Source: Maricaulis maris MCS10
GTDB lineage: Bacteria; Pseudomonadota; Alphaproteobacteria; Caulobacterales; Maricaulaceae
Assembly (NCBI RefSeq): GCF_000014745.1
Contig: NC_008347.1
Location: 2,992,001 to 3,056,000 of the forward strand
DNA length: 64,000 nucleotides
Direction: 5' to 3'
This document shows positions 18,373 through 27,130 of this stretch, piece by piece. The first letter of the stretch is position 1. Every line of letters begins with the position of its first letter. The notes under the pieces were generated by a model, which ran no database searches, was not told the DNA's origin, and saw only the letters and a program-made list of their open reading frames with translations. The position numbers were made by a program, and so were the translations under genes.

Positions 18373-18408
18373 TTGACAACGTTGCGGTCAAAATGCAATT
18401 TTTTGCAA
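18373..18408. promoter_or_regulatory. Two adjacent operator-like sites between TonB receptor and GH13 genes
   Basis: Bases 18373-18391 hold TTGACAACGTT followed, with a 3-bp shift, by GGTCAA, a variant of the TTGAC-AACGTT-GTCAA dyad. Directly next to it, 18393-18408 reads ATGCAATTTTTTGCAA, a one-mismatch form of the TTGCA-N6-TGCAA palindrome. Both motif families meeting at one divergent promoter suggests dual control of the receptor and the alpha-glucosidase. Confidence 0.5.
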
Positions 18409-18474
18409 AATTGCTAAAAGATGCGATTGCAAGCATCGTGGTAGGTCAGCGCCGTGTGGCGTGGGGAGGACTGA

Positions 18475-20106
18475 GTGGAGCTGGACGCGCAATCCGAGCA
18501 GCGGCCGAAGGAACAGCCGACGTCTGATTGGTGGAAGGGAGCGGTGATCTATCAGATCTACCCGCGAAGCTTCTATGACTCGAACGATGACGGCGTTGGG
18601 GACCTTCCCGGCATTACCGCCCGGCTTGACCACGTCGCATCCTTGGGTGTCGATGCCATCTGGCTATCGCCCTTCTTTACCTCGCCGATGAAGGATTTCG
18701 GCTACGACGTCGCGGACTATCGTGGTGTCGACCCGATCTTCGGAACACTGGCGGATTTCGACGCGCTGCTGGCCCGCGCCCATGCCTTGGGCCTCAAGGT
18801 GCTCATCGACCAGGTCTATTCCCACACATCCGAGGATCATGCCTGGTTCCAGAAAAGCCGGACCAGCCGCTCGACCGAAAAGTCCGACTGGTATGTCTGG
18901 GCCGACGCAAAGCCGGATGGGTCACCACCCAATAACTGGCAATCCGTGTTTGGTGGCCCGTCCTGGACCTGGGATGCCCGACGCGGCCAGTACTACATGC
19001 ACAATTTCCTGCCGGAACAGCCGGACCTCAATGTCCATAATCCGGACGTGCAGGCCGAACTGCTTGATACGATGGCATTCTGGCTGGACCGAGGCGTCGA
19101 CGGGATCCGGCTCGATGCGGTCAATTTCATGATGCACGACCCGGCGCTGCACGATAATCCTCCGGTCAAGAATGACGGCAGCAAGCGCACGCGCTCCTTC
19201 GATTTCCAGCACCATTATTTCAATCAGTCCCATCCCGACATTCCCGCCTTCCTGGAGCGCATGCGTGCGCTGGCGGACAGTTATGACGGGCGCTTTCTGG
19301 TTGCCGAGGTCGGTGGCGAGCGCGCCCAGGAGGAGATGGAACTCTACACCCGACGCCCGGGTCGACTGCACTCTGCCTATGGCTTTCTCTACCTGTATGC
19401 CGAAGCGCTGGACCCGGAACTGGTCCGTTCCGCAATCGACCTGTGGCCATCGGATGGCGTCACGGGTTGGCCCTCCTGGACCTTCTCGAACCATGATGCG
19501 CCGCGCGCAGTGTCGCGATGGGCGGCCGAAGCCGATCGCGAGGCCTTCGCCAATATGGCGCTCCTGCTACTGGTAGCCATGCGCGGCAATGTCTTCATCT
19601 ATCAAGGCGAAGAATTGGGACTGCCCCAGGCCATCGTCCCGTTCGACAGACTGCAAGACCCCGAAGCCATCGCCAATTGGCCGCAGACGCTCGGCCGTGA
19701 CGGCGCTCGCACACCGATGCCGTGGCAGAAATCGGCCAGACATGGCGGGTTCTCGGGTGCGGAGCCGTGGCTGCCGGTGGACAGCCGCCACTATGATCTT
19801 GCGGTGGACGCTCAGGAGACTGACACCAAATCGACGCTGAACCTGGCCCGGCGCTTTGTTCGCCTGCGGGCGCAATACCCGGTCCTGCGGACCGGTGCGA
19901 TGCGCATGTCCACAGCCGCAAGAGGCGGCGTCCTGGCCTTTGAACGGGGAAGTGGCGACGATGCCATCCTGTGTGTCTTCAATCTGACGCCGGAAGAGGC
20001 CGACTGGTCGTTGCCAGCCGGCTGGCGCATCATTGAGCAGATCAATTCCGACCGCTCAGAGGGCGCTCTGCCCGCATTCGCCGGCCTGATCGCCAGTCGC
20101 ACCTGA
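18475..20106 (+). CDS. Cytoplasmic GH13 alpha-glucosidase (GH13_23-like)
   Basis: A 543-residue GH13 enzyme without a signal peptide. The start is GTG at 18475 after GGGGAGGA. GH13 regions: DQVYSHTSED (I), GIRLDAVNF with the nucleophile Asp (II), FLVAEVGG with the acid Glu (III), and FSNHDAPRA (IV). The N-terminal WWKGAVIYQIYPRSFYD is typical of alpha-glucosidases and oligo-1,6-glucosidases. It should release glucose from imported maltodextrins in the cytoplasm. It diverges from the TonB receptor and is convergent with the lacI gene, 4 bp apart. Alpha-1,4 versus alpha-1,6 preference cannot be decided by eye. Confidence 0.92.
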   Translation: MELDAQSEQRPKEQPTSDWWKGAVIYQIYPRSFYDSNDDGVGDLPGITARLDHVASLGVDAIWLSPFFTSPMKDFGYDVADYRGVDPIFGTLADFDALLARAHALGLKVLIDQVYSHTSEDHAWFQKSRTSRSTEKSDWYVWADAKPDGSPPNNWQSVFGGPSWTWDARRGQYYMHNFLPEQPDLNVHNPDVQAELLDTMAFWLDRGVDGIRLDAVNFMMHDPALHDNPPVKNDGSKRTRSFDFQHHYFNQSHPDIPAFLERMRALADSYDGRFLVAEVGGERAQEEMELYTRRPGRLHSAYGFLYLYAEALDPELVRSAIDLWPSDGVTGWPSWTFSNHDAPRAVSRWAAEADREAFANMALLLLVAMRGNVFIYQGEELGLPQAIVPFDRLQDPEAIANWPQTLGRDGARTPMPWQKSARHGGFSGAEPWLPVDSRHYDLAVDAQETDTKSTLNLARRFVRLRAQYPVLRTGAMRMSTAARGGVLAFERGSGDDAILCVFNLTPEEADWSLPAGWRIIEQINSDRSEGALPAFAGLIASRT

Positions 20107-20110
20107 GCGA

Positions 20111-21124
20111 TCAGCCGCCGCAGCTTTCGCGAATGATGAGGTCTGTCGCGAGGCGCTCCGAGCGACGGGCTTGAGGCCCGCGGAAATCGAGCAGCTTTGA
20201 CAACATCAGGCGGCCCGCCGCGACCATATCCTGATCCACCGTGGTCAGGGCCGGGCGGGAGTAGCGGCTGAAGGACACATTGTCATACCCGACTACGGAC
20301 ACGTCACCGGGAACCGATACACCAGCGAGTTGAAGGGCGCGCAAGGCGCCAAACGCAACGACGTCACTGGCCGCGATGATGCCGTCAAACGGAACCCCGT
20401 TCTTGATCAGCGCTTCCACCGAAGCCTCTGCCGACTCGATGTCGAAATGAGACGGTATGACCAGGTCGTCATCGGCCTGGAGTCCGGCCGCCAGCAGCGC
20501 GTCCCGATATCCGCGAAAACGCTGCATCACTTCCGGCGCGTCTGACTGGCCAAGGAAGACGATTTTCTCGCGGCCCAGGCGGATCAGGTGCTGGGTGGCG
20601 CGACGGCCGCCGGTGACATTGTCGCTGCCAACTGAGCAATAGCGCTGCTCCGGCAGCTCGGCACCCCAGACGACGAAGCGCTTCTCGGTTTCTGCCAGCC
20701 GATTGAAGGCGCCATGCAGATTGGATTGACCCACGAAAATGACACCGTCAGCCCGGTGAGTTGTCATTGCCATGTGGAGATCGTCATAGCTGGCAGGCGC
20801 GACATGGGAGATGTGGACATCGCATTCGCGCTCCCGAGCCGCATCGCCGACACCGGTCAGGAGTTCGAAGAAGAACGGATCGGACAATCGGGTGTCTCGT
20901 CCCTGGGGGCGGGGCACAACGATGGATATCGTGGCCTTGGCACCAATCGGTCCGGCCGGCATATGGCGTCGAAACGGGTAGTCGAGCTCGCGAGCCAGCT
21001 TCCAGATCGCCTGTTTGGTGCGCATGTTCACAGACGGGCTGTCATTCAGCGCCCGTGAGGCTGTGGAAACGGAAACGCCGGCGCGTTGCGCCAGATCCTC
21101 CAAGCGTGTCGGTTTTTTGCTCAC
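20111..21124 (-). CDS. LacI-family transcriptional regulator of sugar genes
   Basis: A 337-residue LacI/GalR regulator. The helix-turn-helix lies at residues 5-25 (RLEDLAQRAGVSVSTASRAL), followed by a hinge and a periplasmic-binding-protein-like sensor domain containing GVIFVGQ and DVVAFGALRALQ. I take GTG 21124 as start because the DNA-binding domain begins right after it; an in-frame ATG 93 bp upstream would add an unusual tail. It sits between the alpha-glucosidase and the MFS gene, as in Caulobacter maltose loci. It probably represses the local genes until a glucoside or phosphosugar binds; the operator it reads is inferred. Confidence 0.93.
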   Translation of the reverse strand: MSKKPTRLEDLAQRAGVSVSTASRALNDSPSVNMRTKQAIWKLARELDYPFRRHMPAGPIGAKATISIVVPRPQGRDTRLSDPFFFELLTGVGDAARERECDVHISHVAPASYDDLHMAMTTHRADGVIFVGQSNLHGAFNRLAETEKRFVVWGAELPEQRYCSVGSDNVTGGRRATQHLIRLGREKIVFLGQSDAPEVMQRFRGYRDALLAAGLQADDDLVIPSHFDIESAEASVEALIKNGVPFDGIIAASDVVAFGALRALQLAGVSVPGDVSVVGYDNVSFSRYSRPALTTVDQDMVAAGRLMLSKLLDFRGPQARRSERLATDLIIRESCGG

Positions 21125-21395
21125 GTCTCGATCCAAACCTCTAAAATCATTGACATCAGAAATGCACGTGATGCGCAAAACTGGCAAGTTCACCCTGACT
21201 GACAGCAGGCTGACCATCAGAGCGCGTATTTGAAAGTTTTTGCGCTAACCTGACAAGACGGCTCAGAGAATATCGCCTTGCCAGCGGCGAATGATACCGA
21301 ATTTAGTTGTTATATTTCAGGTTATTGAATGAGGCTATCGACAAGAGTAACCGGACCGGTCAGGATATGAAAAATTATGAAAACGGGAGGTTGTC

Positions 21396-22928
21396 GTGCA
21401 TAAGCCGACACTGGGATTCTGGCACATTTGGAACATGTCATTCGGGTTCTTTGGCATCCAGATTGCCTTCGCGCTGCAAAACACGAATGTCAGCCGGATT
21501 TTTCAGACTTTGGGCGCGCCGATCGAGACTTTGCCCCTGCTCTGGCTGGCGGCGCCGCTGACCGGACTGCTGGTCCAGCCGGTCATCGGCTATTTCTCGG
21601 ACCGGACCTGGACGAAGCTCGGTCGCCGGCGGCCATACTTCCTCGCCGGCGCCATCCTGACCACGCTGGCGCTTCTGGTCATGCCGAACTCGCCCATGCT
21701 GTGGCTGGCCGCGGTCATGCTCTGGCTCCTGGACGCCTCCATCAACGTGTCGATGGAGCCATTCCGGGCCTTTGTCGGGGACATGTTGCCCAGCCGGCAG
21801 CGCACCCAGGGCTTCGCCATGCAGACGATCTTTATCGGTGCCGGCGCCACGGTCGCATCGGCAGCCACCTGGATCCTGTCTGACATCTTCGGTGTCTCCG
21901 CCGTGGCGGCAGCCGGCCAAATCCCGGACAATGTGAAATACTCCTTCTACATTGGTGCTTTCGCCCTGTTTGCCTCGGTGATGTGGACGGTTCTGACCAG
22001 TCGGGAATACCCGCCGGAAGAGCTGGCCGCCTATGATGAGGCAGAGCGCACCTCCATGGGCCTGCCCCGCGACCCCGAGCGCCCTCCCCAATCGAGCAGT
22101 CGCTATCTGGGCTCCGGAATTGGCTATCTGATCGCTGGCCTGGTCGCCAGCGCGGCGGTTTACCGCTTCAATGGCGCCCAGGAGCTCTACGTGCTCACGG
22201 GGGGTGTGGCCGCACTGGGGGCCGGCTTCATCCTGCATACGGTGCTGCGCGCTATTGGTCAGACCGAGAACTTCTTCAGTCATGTGCTGGAAGATCTCAA
22301 CACCATGCCGACCGTCATGAAGCGTCTCGCCTGGGTCCAGTTCTTCTCCTGGGCGGCCCTGTTCATGATGTGGATCTACTCCACCCCGGCTGTAACGAGC
22401 TTCCATTTCGGCGCTGTCGACACGAGTTCAGAAGCCTATTCGGAAGGGGCTAACTGGGTCGGCCTCCTGTTCGCGACCTATAACGGGATCGCGGCGGTCT
22501 ATGCCCTGCTCCTGCCGATGATGGCGAAACGGTTCAATCGCCGTGTGACGCACGCGATCAATCTCGTGATCGGCGGCGTGTCACTGGCCTCCTTCTACTT
22601 CATCACCGACCCGACCCTGTTGTGGATCTCGATGATCGGGGTTGGCATTGTCTGGGCTTCGATCCTGACCATGCCCTATGCCATCCTGTCCGACGCCCTG
22701 CCGGCCGAAAAAATGGGGGTCTATATGGGGATTTTCAATTTCTTCATCGTGATCCCGCAGATCGTGGTCGGCAGCCTGATGGGTATCGCCCTGCGCATTC
22801 TGCTGGGGAACGAGCCGATCCATGCCTTCCTGGTCGCCGGTGCCTCACTGGGCCTGGCAGCGCTCGCGGTGATTTTCGTGCCTGGACGGCGGGTGTCGTC
22901 CACGACGGAAGCAGGACCAACTGCCTGA
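21396..22928 (+). CDS. MFS sugar transporter (GPH/SLC45-like, MalY-type)
   Basis: A 510-residue major facilitator protein with 12 predicted helices. The start is GTG 21396 after GGGAGG. The motif GYFSDRTWTKLGRRRPY in the loop between helices 2 and 3 is the signature of the GPH/SLC45 sucrose-maltose type. Large polar loops lie after helix 6. It should carry maltose or maltodextrin across the inner membrane with protons, completing the route TonB receptor, periplasmic amylase, MFS permease, cytoplasmic alpha-glucosidase. It diverges from lacI and ends at a strong hairpin. Confidence 0.9.
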   Translation: MHKPTLGFWHIWNMSFGFFGIQIAFALQNTNVSRIFQTLGAPIETLPLLWLAAPLTGLLVQPVIGYFSDRTWTKLGRRRPYFLAGAILTTLALLVMPNSPMLWLAAVMLWLLDASINVSMEPFRAFVGDMLPSRQRTQGFAMQTIFIGAGATVASAATWILSDIFGVSAVAAAGQIPDNVKYSFYIGAFALFASVMWTVLTSREYPPEELAAYDEAERTSMGLPRDPERPPQSSSRYLGSGIGYLIAGLVASAAVYRFNGAQELYVLTGGVAALGAGFILHTVLRAIGQTENFFSHVLEDLNTMPTVMKRLAWVQFFSWAALFMMWIYSTPAVTSFHFGAVDTSSEAYSEGANWVGLLFATYNGIAAVYALLLPMMAKRFNRRVTHAINLVIGGVSLASFYFITDPTLLWISMIGVGIVWASILTMPYAILSDALPAEKMGVYMGIFNFFIVIPQIVVGSLMGIALRILLGNEPIHAFLVAGASLGLAALAVIFVPGRRVSSTTEAGPTA

Positions 22929-22945
22929 TCGCACGACCGGTTCAG

Positions 22946-22984
22946 CAAAAGGCCCCGGCGGAACACTCCGCCGGGGCCTTTTTC
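22946..22984. terminator. Strong bidirectional terminator
   Basis: AAAAGGCCCCGGCGGA, a 4-base loop, then TCCGCCGGGGCCTTTTT: a 14-bp GC-rich stem with an A-run on one side and a T-run on the other. It lies between the convergent MFS and alpha-amylase genes, and can end transcripts from both directions. Confidence 0.93.
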
Positions 22985-23001
22985 ACTCACGCACTCATCG
23001 A

Positions 23002-24870
23002 TCAGTCGGCGAAGCCGGTCCTGCAGACCACATAATCCAGCGCCGGAATATCCAGAGCCAGCGTTCCGGACGCATTGCCTGCCATCGGGCAGACGCCGGC
23101 GAGGCTTTCCCACACACCGGCACGGCCATCGACTTCGACCCGGATGGTTTGGGCCGCGGTTTCGCCGTTATAGGCAATCACGTATTCCTCACCCGTCTCG
23201 TAATCGACACGGCTCATTACCAGCAGGCTGTCCTCATTATCGGCATGGCGGACGATCTGCTCGCCGCGGCGCAAGGTCCGATGGGTCTGGCGCAGCTCCG
23301 CCATGGAAGCGATGGCCTGGTAAAGCGGGTGCTCGCGGTCGAAATTGCGATCGGCCGTCGAGGCATCGGTGCCGACAAGGTTGTTGTCATTGTACTCGTC
23401 GGTCGTGCTGGCGAACATGTCCTCGCGCGCCAGCTGGTCGCCGCCATCGGATACAAAGCCCTGCTCGTCGCCATAATAGATGGTCGGCGTGCCGCGCGAG
23501 AAAAACATCAAGGCGTTCGCCAGGCGCAGCCGCGCGAACATCTCCGCATCGGACATGTCCGGGTGCGTCTCGCGCAGGAAGCCGGCCATCCGCCCCATAT
23601 CGTGATTGCCAAGGAAGGTTGGCAGGGTGGAGGCCGTCGCAAACCCGCCCTCAAGGACAGCGTCGATCCGGAACAAGTCCTGGAATGTATCGCCCGGCTC
23701 GCCGTCGACAACGAAGCCGCGAGCTGTGCCCTGGAAGGCAAAGTCCAGATAGGCCGGCAGGCCAGCCTCGCTGATATAGCGCGCCAATTGCCCGGCATCG
23801 AACTCATAGACCTCGCCGAACATGTGGAAGTGCTCGATTCCCTCCGATCGCGCGTGGTCCATGATTTCATCAGAAAAGCGGACCCAGAATTCCGGTTGGA
23901 CATGTTTGGCAGTGTCGATCCGGAATCCGTCGACACGGAACTCGGTGATCCAGTCCTTGTAGATGTCGATCATCCCGTCGAGAACGCGCGGATGCTCGGT
24001 GTTGAGATCATCGAGTCCGGAAAAATCGCCATAAAGCTCGCTCTCGCCGAACCAGAAACTCTCGCCGCGATTGTGATAGAGGGTCGCATCATTCAGCCAG
24101 TCCGGCGTGCGGACAGGGGCGCCGTCGGGCAGGTAGGGAGTGTAGGCCCAGTTCGGATCGGTCAGACGAGCATAATTCGCCGCCGTTTGGTTGACCGGAT
24201 CGTCTCCGACAAACCCCTCATTGATTGGCGCCCCGTCCGGACCGCCCTGCGTGGTCCAGGGGTAGTCACCGATCCGGCGATAGGGGCACTGGCCCTGTGG
24301 ATCGATATAGAGCGGCGAGTCCGGGTCGTGGCACTCGCGGTAGGCAAATACATCGGCCGTATGGTTTGTGATGATGTCCATATAGACGCGCATGCCGCGC
24401 GCATGGGCCGCTTGGACAAAGGTCCGGAACTCATCCCGCGAACCGAGATGAGCGTCCGGCCGCGTGAAGTCGGTGATCCAGTAACCGTGATAGGCCGAGG
24501 ACTCCTGGCCCGGCCCGCCCTGGACCGCCTGGTTCTGGAATATGGGCGTCAGCCAGATCGCCGTCGCGCCAAGCCCCTGAATATAGTCGAGCTGCTGCGT
24601 CAGGCCGGCCAGATCGCCACCATGGTAAAAGCCCCGCGCTGTCGGATCATAGCCATGCTGCAGCCGGTCACCGTCGAGCCCGCCCTGATCGTTCGAGGTG
24701 TCGCCATTCTCGAACCGGTCCGGCATGACGAAATAGATGATCTCGTCGGCCGCAGATCGGTCACTGATTTCAATTGGTGTCGGCGCATTTTCGGGCTGGC
24801 CTGCCGCGCAGGCCGTAAGGCAAGTCGCGGCCAGCAAGCCGGTCGTCAGTTTCGAAATTTGCGAACTCAT
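23002..24870 (-). CDS. Exported GH13 alpha-amylase, lipoprotein
   Basis: A 622-residue GH13 enzyme with a lipobox-containing signal peptide (LLAATCLTAC). Regions I-IV are MDIITNHTADV, GFRIDTAKH (nucleophile Asp), HMFGEVYEFD (acid Glu) and FLGNHDMGRM. A long insertion between regions I and II (residues about 180-300) and an all-beta C-terminal domain are present. It resembles exported alpha-amylases and cyclomaltodextrinase-like enzymes that trim maltodextrins in the periplasm. It diverges from the GH97 gene; the shared gap carries one TTGCATAAATTTGCAA palindrome about 90 bp upstream of this start. Confidence 0.91.
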   Translation of the reverse strand: MSSQISKLTTGLLAATCLTACAAGQPENAPTPIEISDRSAADEIIYFVMPDRFENGDTSNDQGGLDGDRLQHGYDPTARGFYHGGDLAGLTQQLDYIQGLGATAIWLTPIFQNQAVQGGPGQESSAYHGYWITDFTRPDAHLGSRDEFRTFVQAAHARGMRVYMDIITNHTADVFAYRECHDPDSPLYIDPQGQCPYRRIGDYPWTTQGGPDGAPINEGFVGDDPVNQTAANYARLTDPNWAYTPYLPDGAPVRTPDWLNDATLYHNRGESFWFGESELYGDFSGLDDLNTEHPRVLDGMIDIYKDWITEFRVDGFRIDTAKHVQPEFWVRFSDEIMDHARSEGIEHFHMFGEVYEFDAGQLARYISEAGLPAYLDFAFQGTARGFVVDGEPGDTFQDLFRIDAVLEGGFATASTLPTFLGNHDMGRMAGFLRETHPDMSDAEMFARLRLANALMFFSRGTPTIYYGDEQGFVSDGGDQLAREDMFASTTDEYNDNNLVGTDASTADRNFDREHPLYQAIASMAELRQTHRTLRRGEQIVRHADNEDSLLVMSRVDYETGEEYVIAYNGETAAQTIRVEVDGRAGVWESLAGVCPMAGNASGTLALDIPALDYVVCRTGFAD

Positions 24871-24960
24871 GACAATGCGCCTCCCCGCGCTCTATTTTAT
24901 TATATACCCATGCTATCGCCACTACACCGCCTCTCGCAAGAGGCAGATGCCCGAACATAA

Positions 24961-24976
24961 TTGCATAAATTTGCAA
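24961..24976. promoter_or_regulatory. Palindrome TTGCATAAATTTGCAA upstream of GH97
   Basis: Identical to the 16-mer at 12053-12068. The gap to the GH97 start codon is 38 bp, exactly as for the alpha-amylase at 12 kb. It lies between divergent GH13 and GH97 genes. Confidence 0.65.
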
Positions 24977-25014
24977 GATATGGGCACACTGTCGAAAACC
25001 TGTGGGAGGACATC

Positions 25015-27126
25015 ATGATCTTACGCCAACCGCGATTCGCGGCCGGCTTGGCCGTAGCCCTGTTGACGCTGGCTGCCTGCAATGCCCCGCCGGCCCGGGG
25101 GCAGGACCAATCCCTGCCCGGACCTGACAGTCCGATCTTGGCAGACATCATAGCGGAACCCGTCGCCATTGCCTCGCCGGACGGTCGCCTGAGCATCGAA
25201 TTCTGGAGCGAAGCCGGCCTGCCACGCTATCGCGTCCGGCGCGATGGTGAGGATGTCATCTCACCGTCCATGCTGGGACTGCGCTTTGCCGTGGCTGGCA
25301 ATCTCGAGCGCCAGTTGTGGCTGGTTGACAGTGAGATGTCGGGCTCCCAATCGAGCTGGGAATTGCCCTGGGGCGAGCGTCGGGTTGTCGAAGATCATCA
25401 CAATGAACTGCGGGTCAGCTTCCGGCATGAAGACGATGCCGACCGCGGCTTTGACGTCCGGGTACGTATCTTCGATGACGGGCTGGGCTTTCGCTATGAG
25501 GTCCCTGTCCCGGACGGCGAGCACCGTGCAATCGTCGACGAGGTGACCAGCTTCGCCATGCCGCAGGACAGCGAGACCTGGTGGACCCCGGCGGCCGATT
25601 ATAACCGCTATGAATATGTCTATCGCACCACGCCCCTGATCGAGGTCGATACAGCCCATACGCCCTTTACCGCCCGCCTGCCCGATGACGGTGTCCACGT
25701 CGCGATCCACGAGGCGGCCCTGGTCGATTACTCCGGCATGCGCCTGGACCAGCAGCGCGAGGGTGTCCTGACGGCGGAACTGGCACCGGGGCCTGACGGG
25801 ATTGCCGTCCACAAGGATGGCGCCTTCACCACGCCTTGGCGCACGATCCAGGTGGCGGAGGAGGCCGTCGGCCTCATCAATTCCGACCTTATCCTCAATC
25901 TGAACGAACCCAATGTGCTGGGCGATGTCAGCTGGGTCGAACCGGGCAAATATATCGGCATCTGGTGGGGCATGCACATCAACACGATGACATGGGGCTC
26001 CGGACCCATGCACGGCGCCACGACGGATAACGCCATCGAGTATCTGGACTTTGCCGCCGATAACGGTTTCGCCGGCGTTCTGATCGAGGGCTGGAATATC
26101 GGCTGGGACGGCGACTGGTTCAACAATGGCGCCCTGTTCTCGTTTACCGAGTCCTACCCCGACTTCGACATCGAGGCGGTTACCGACTACGCCCGGACAC
26201 GCGGCGTCCGTTTGATCGGTCATCACGAAACCTCGGGCCATCTGACCAATTACGAAAACCAGATGGAAGACGCGTTCGACCTTTACGAGCGCGTTGGCGT
26301 CACCCAGGTGAAGACCGGCTATGTTGCCGATGCCGGCAATCTCATCCGCATCGATGAAACAGGCGAAGAACGCCATGAATGGCATTACGGACAATATGCC
26401 GTGAACCATCATATCCGCGTGCTCGAAGCCGCGGCCGCGCGCCACATCTCGATCAACCCGCACGAGCCGGTGAAGGATACCGGCCTTCGTCGCACCTATC
26501 CGAACTGGATTTCCCGCGAAGGCGTCCGGGGACAGGAATTCAATGCCTGGGGCGTTCCGCCGAATCCGCCGGAACACACTGCCATGCTGGCCTTCACCCG
26601 CATGCTGGCCGGGCCTGCGGATTTCACGCCTGGCATTTTCGACCTGACCTTCAACGGCCCTGACAGTCCCAACCGGGTGCAGACGACCCTGGCCCGCCAG
26701 TTGGCGCTCTATGTGGTCCTCTACAGCCCCATCCAGATGGCGGCTGACCTGCCCGAGAACTATGTCGCCAACCCCGAACCTTTCCAGTTCATCCGCGATG
26801 TCCCGACTGATTGGGAAGAGTCGATTGCGCTGCAGGGCGACGTCGGTGATTTCATCGTCACCGCACGCCAGGAGCGCGGCGGCGCCGATTGGTATCTCGG
26901 CGCAGCGACAGACGAAGCCGAACGCACCGTAACGGTCCCGCTCGACTTCCTCGAACCCGGCCGCAATTATACCGCGCAGATCTATCGGGATGGCCCGGAT
27001 GCCCACTGGCACGACAACCCGTACGATGTCGCCATTGAAAGCCGCGAGGTCGATGCCGGCACGACGCTCGAACTGTGGTTGGCGGCAGGCGGCGGTGCGG
27101 CCGTCCGCCTCGTCTCATCGGAGTAG
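25015..27126 (+). CDS. Exported GH97 alpha-glucosidase (SusB-like)
   Basis: A 703-residue GH97 enzyme with a lipoprotein-like signal peptide (LTLAAC). The N-terminal beta-supersandwich precedes a (beta/alpha)8 barrel containing GFAGVLIEGWNIGWDGDW and a HHETSGH segment. The C-terminal domain follows a conserved FTPGIFDLTF stretch. Glu residues in the barrel are consistent with the inverting SusB branch, but I cannot exclude a retaining alpha-galactosidase type by eye. ATG 25015 follows GGGAGGA; the in-frame start at 24961 lies in the operator. It leads a unit with an esterase 4 bp downstream and a cupin protein. Confidence 0.9.
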   Translation: MILRQPRFAAGLAVALLTLAACNAPPARGQDQSLPGPDSPILADIIAEPVAIASPDGRLSIEFWSEAGLPRYRVRRDGEDVISPSMLGLRFAVAGNLERQLWLVDSEMSGSQSSWELPWGERRVVEDHHNELRVSFRHEDDADRGFDVRVRIFDDGLGFRYEVPVPDGEHRAIVDEVTSFAMPQDSETWWTPAADYNRYEYVYRTTPLIEVDTAHTPFTARLPDDGVHVAIHEAALVDYSGMRLDQQREGVLTAELAPGPDGIAVHKDGAFTTPWRTIQVAEEAVGLINSDLILNLNEPNVLGDVSWVEPGKYIGIWWGMHINTMTWGSGPMHGATTDNAIEYLDFAADNGFAGVLIEGWNIGWDGDWFNNGALFSFTESYPDFDIEAVTDYARTRGVRLIGHHETSGHLTNYENQMEDAFDLYERVGVTQVKTGYVADAGNLIRIDETGEERHEWHYGQYAVNHHIRVLEAAAARHISINPHEPVKDTGLRRTYPNWISREGVRGQEFNAWGVPPNPPEHTAMLAFTRMLAGPADFTPGIFDLTFNGPDSPNRVQTTLARQLALYVVLYSPIQMAADLPENYVANPEPFQFIRDVPTDWEESIALQGDVGDFIVTARQERGGADWYLGAATDEAERTVTVPLDFLEPGRNYTAQIYRDGPDAHWHDNPYDVAIESREVDAGTTLELWLAAGGGAAVRLVSSE

Positions 27127-27130
27127 GGCC

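Noticed and set aside
23149-24960. 603-residue open frame on the plus strand opposite the alpha-amylase gene
   Set aside because: It is the mirror frame of a GC-rich gene with clear GH13 motifs; it has no ribosome site or recognisable domain.
25261-27012. 583-residue open frame on the minus strand opposite GH97
   Set aside because: Antisense shadow of a well-supported GH97 gene; composition is that of reversed codons.
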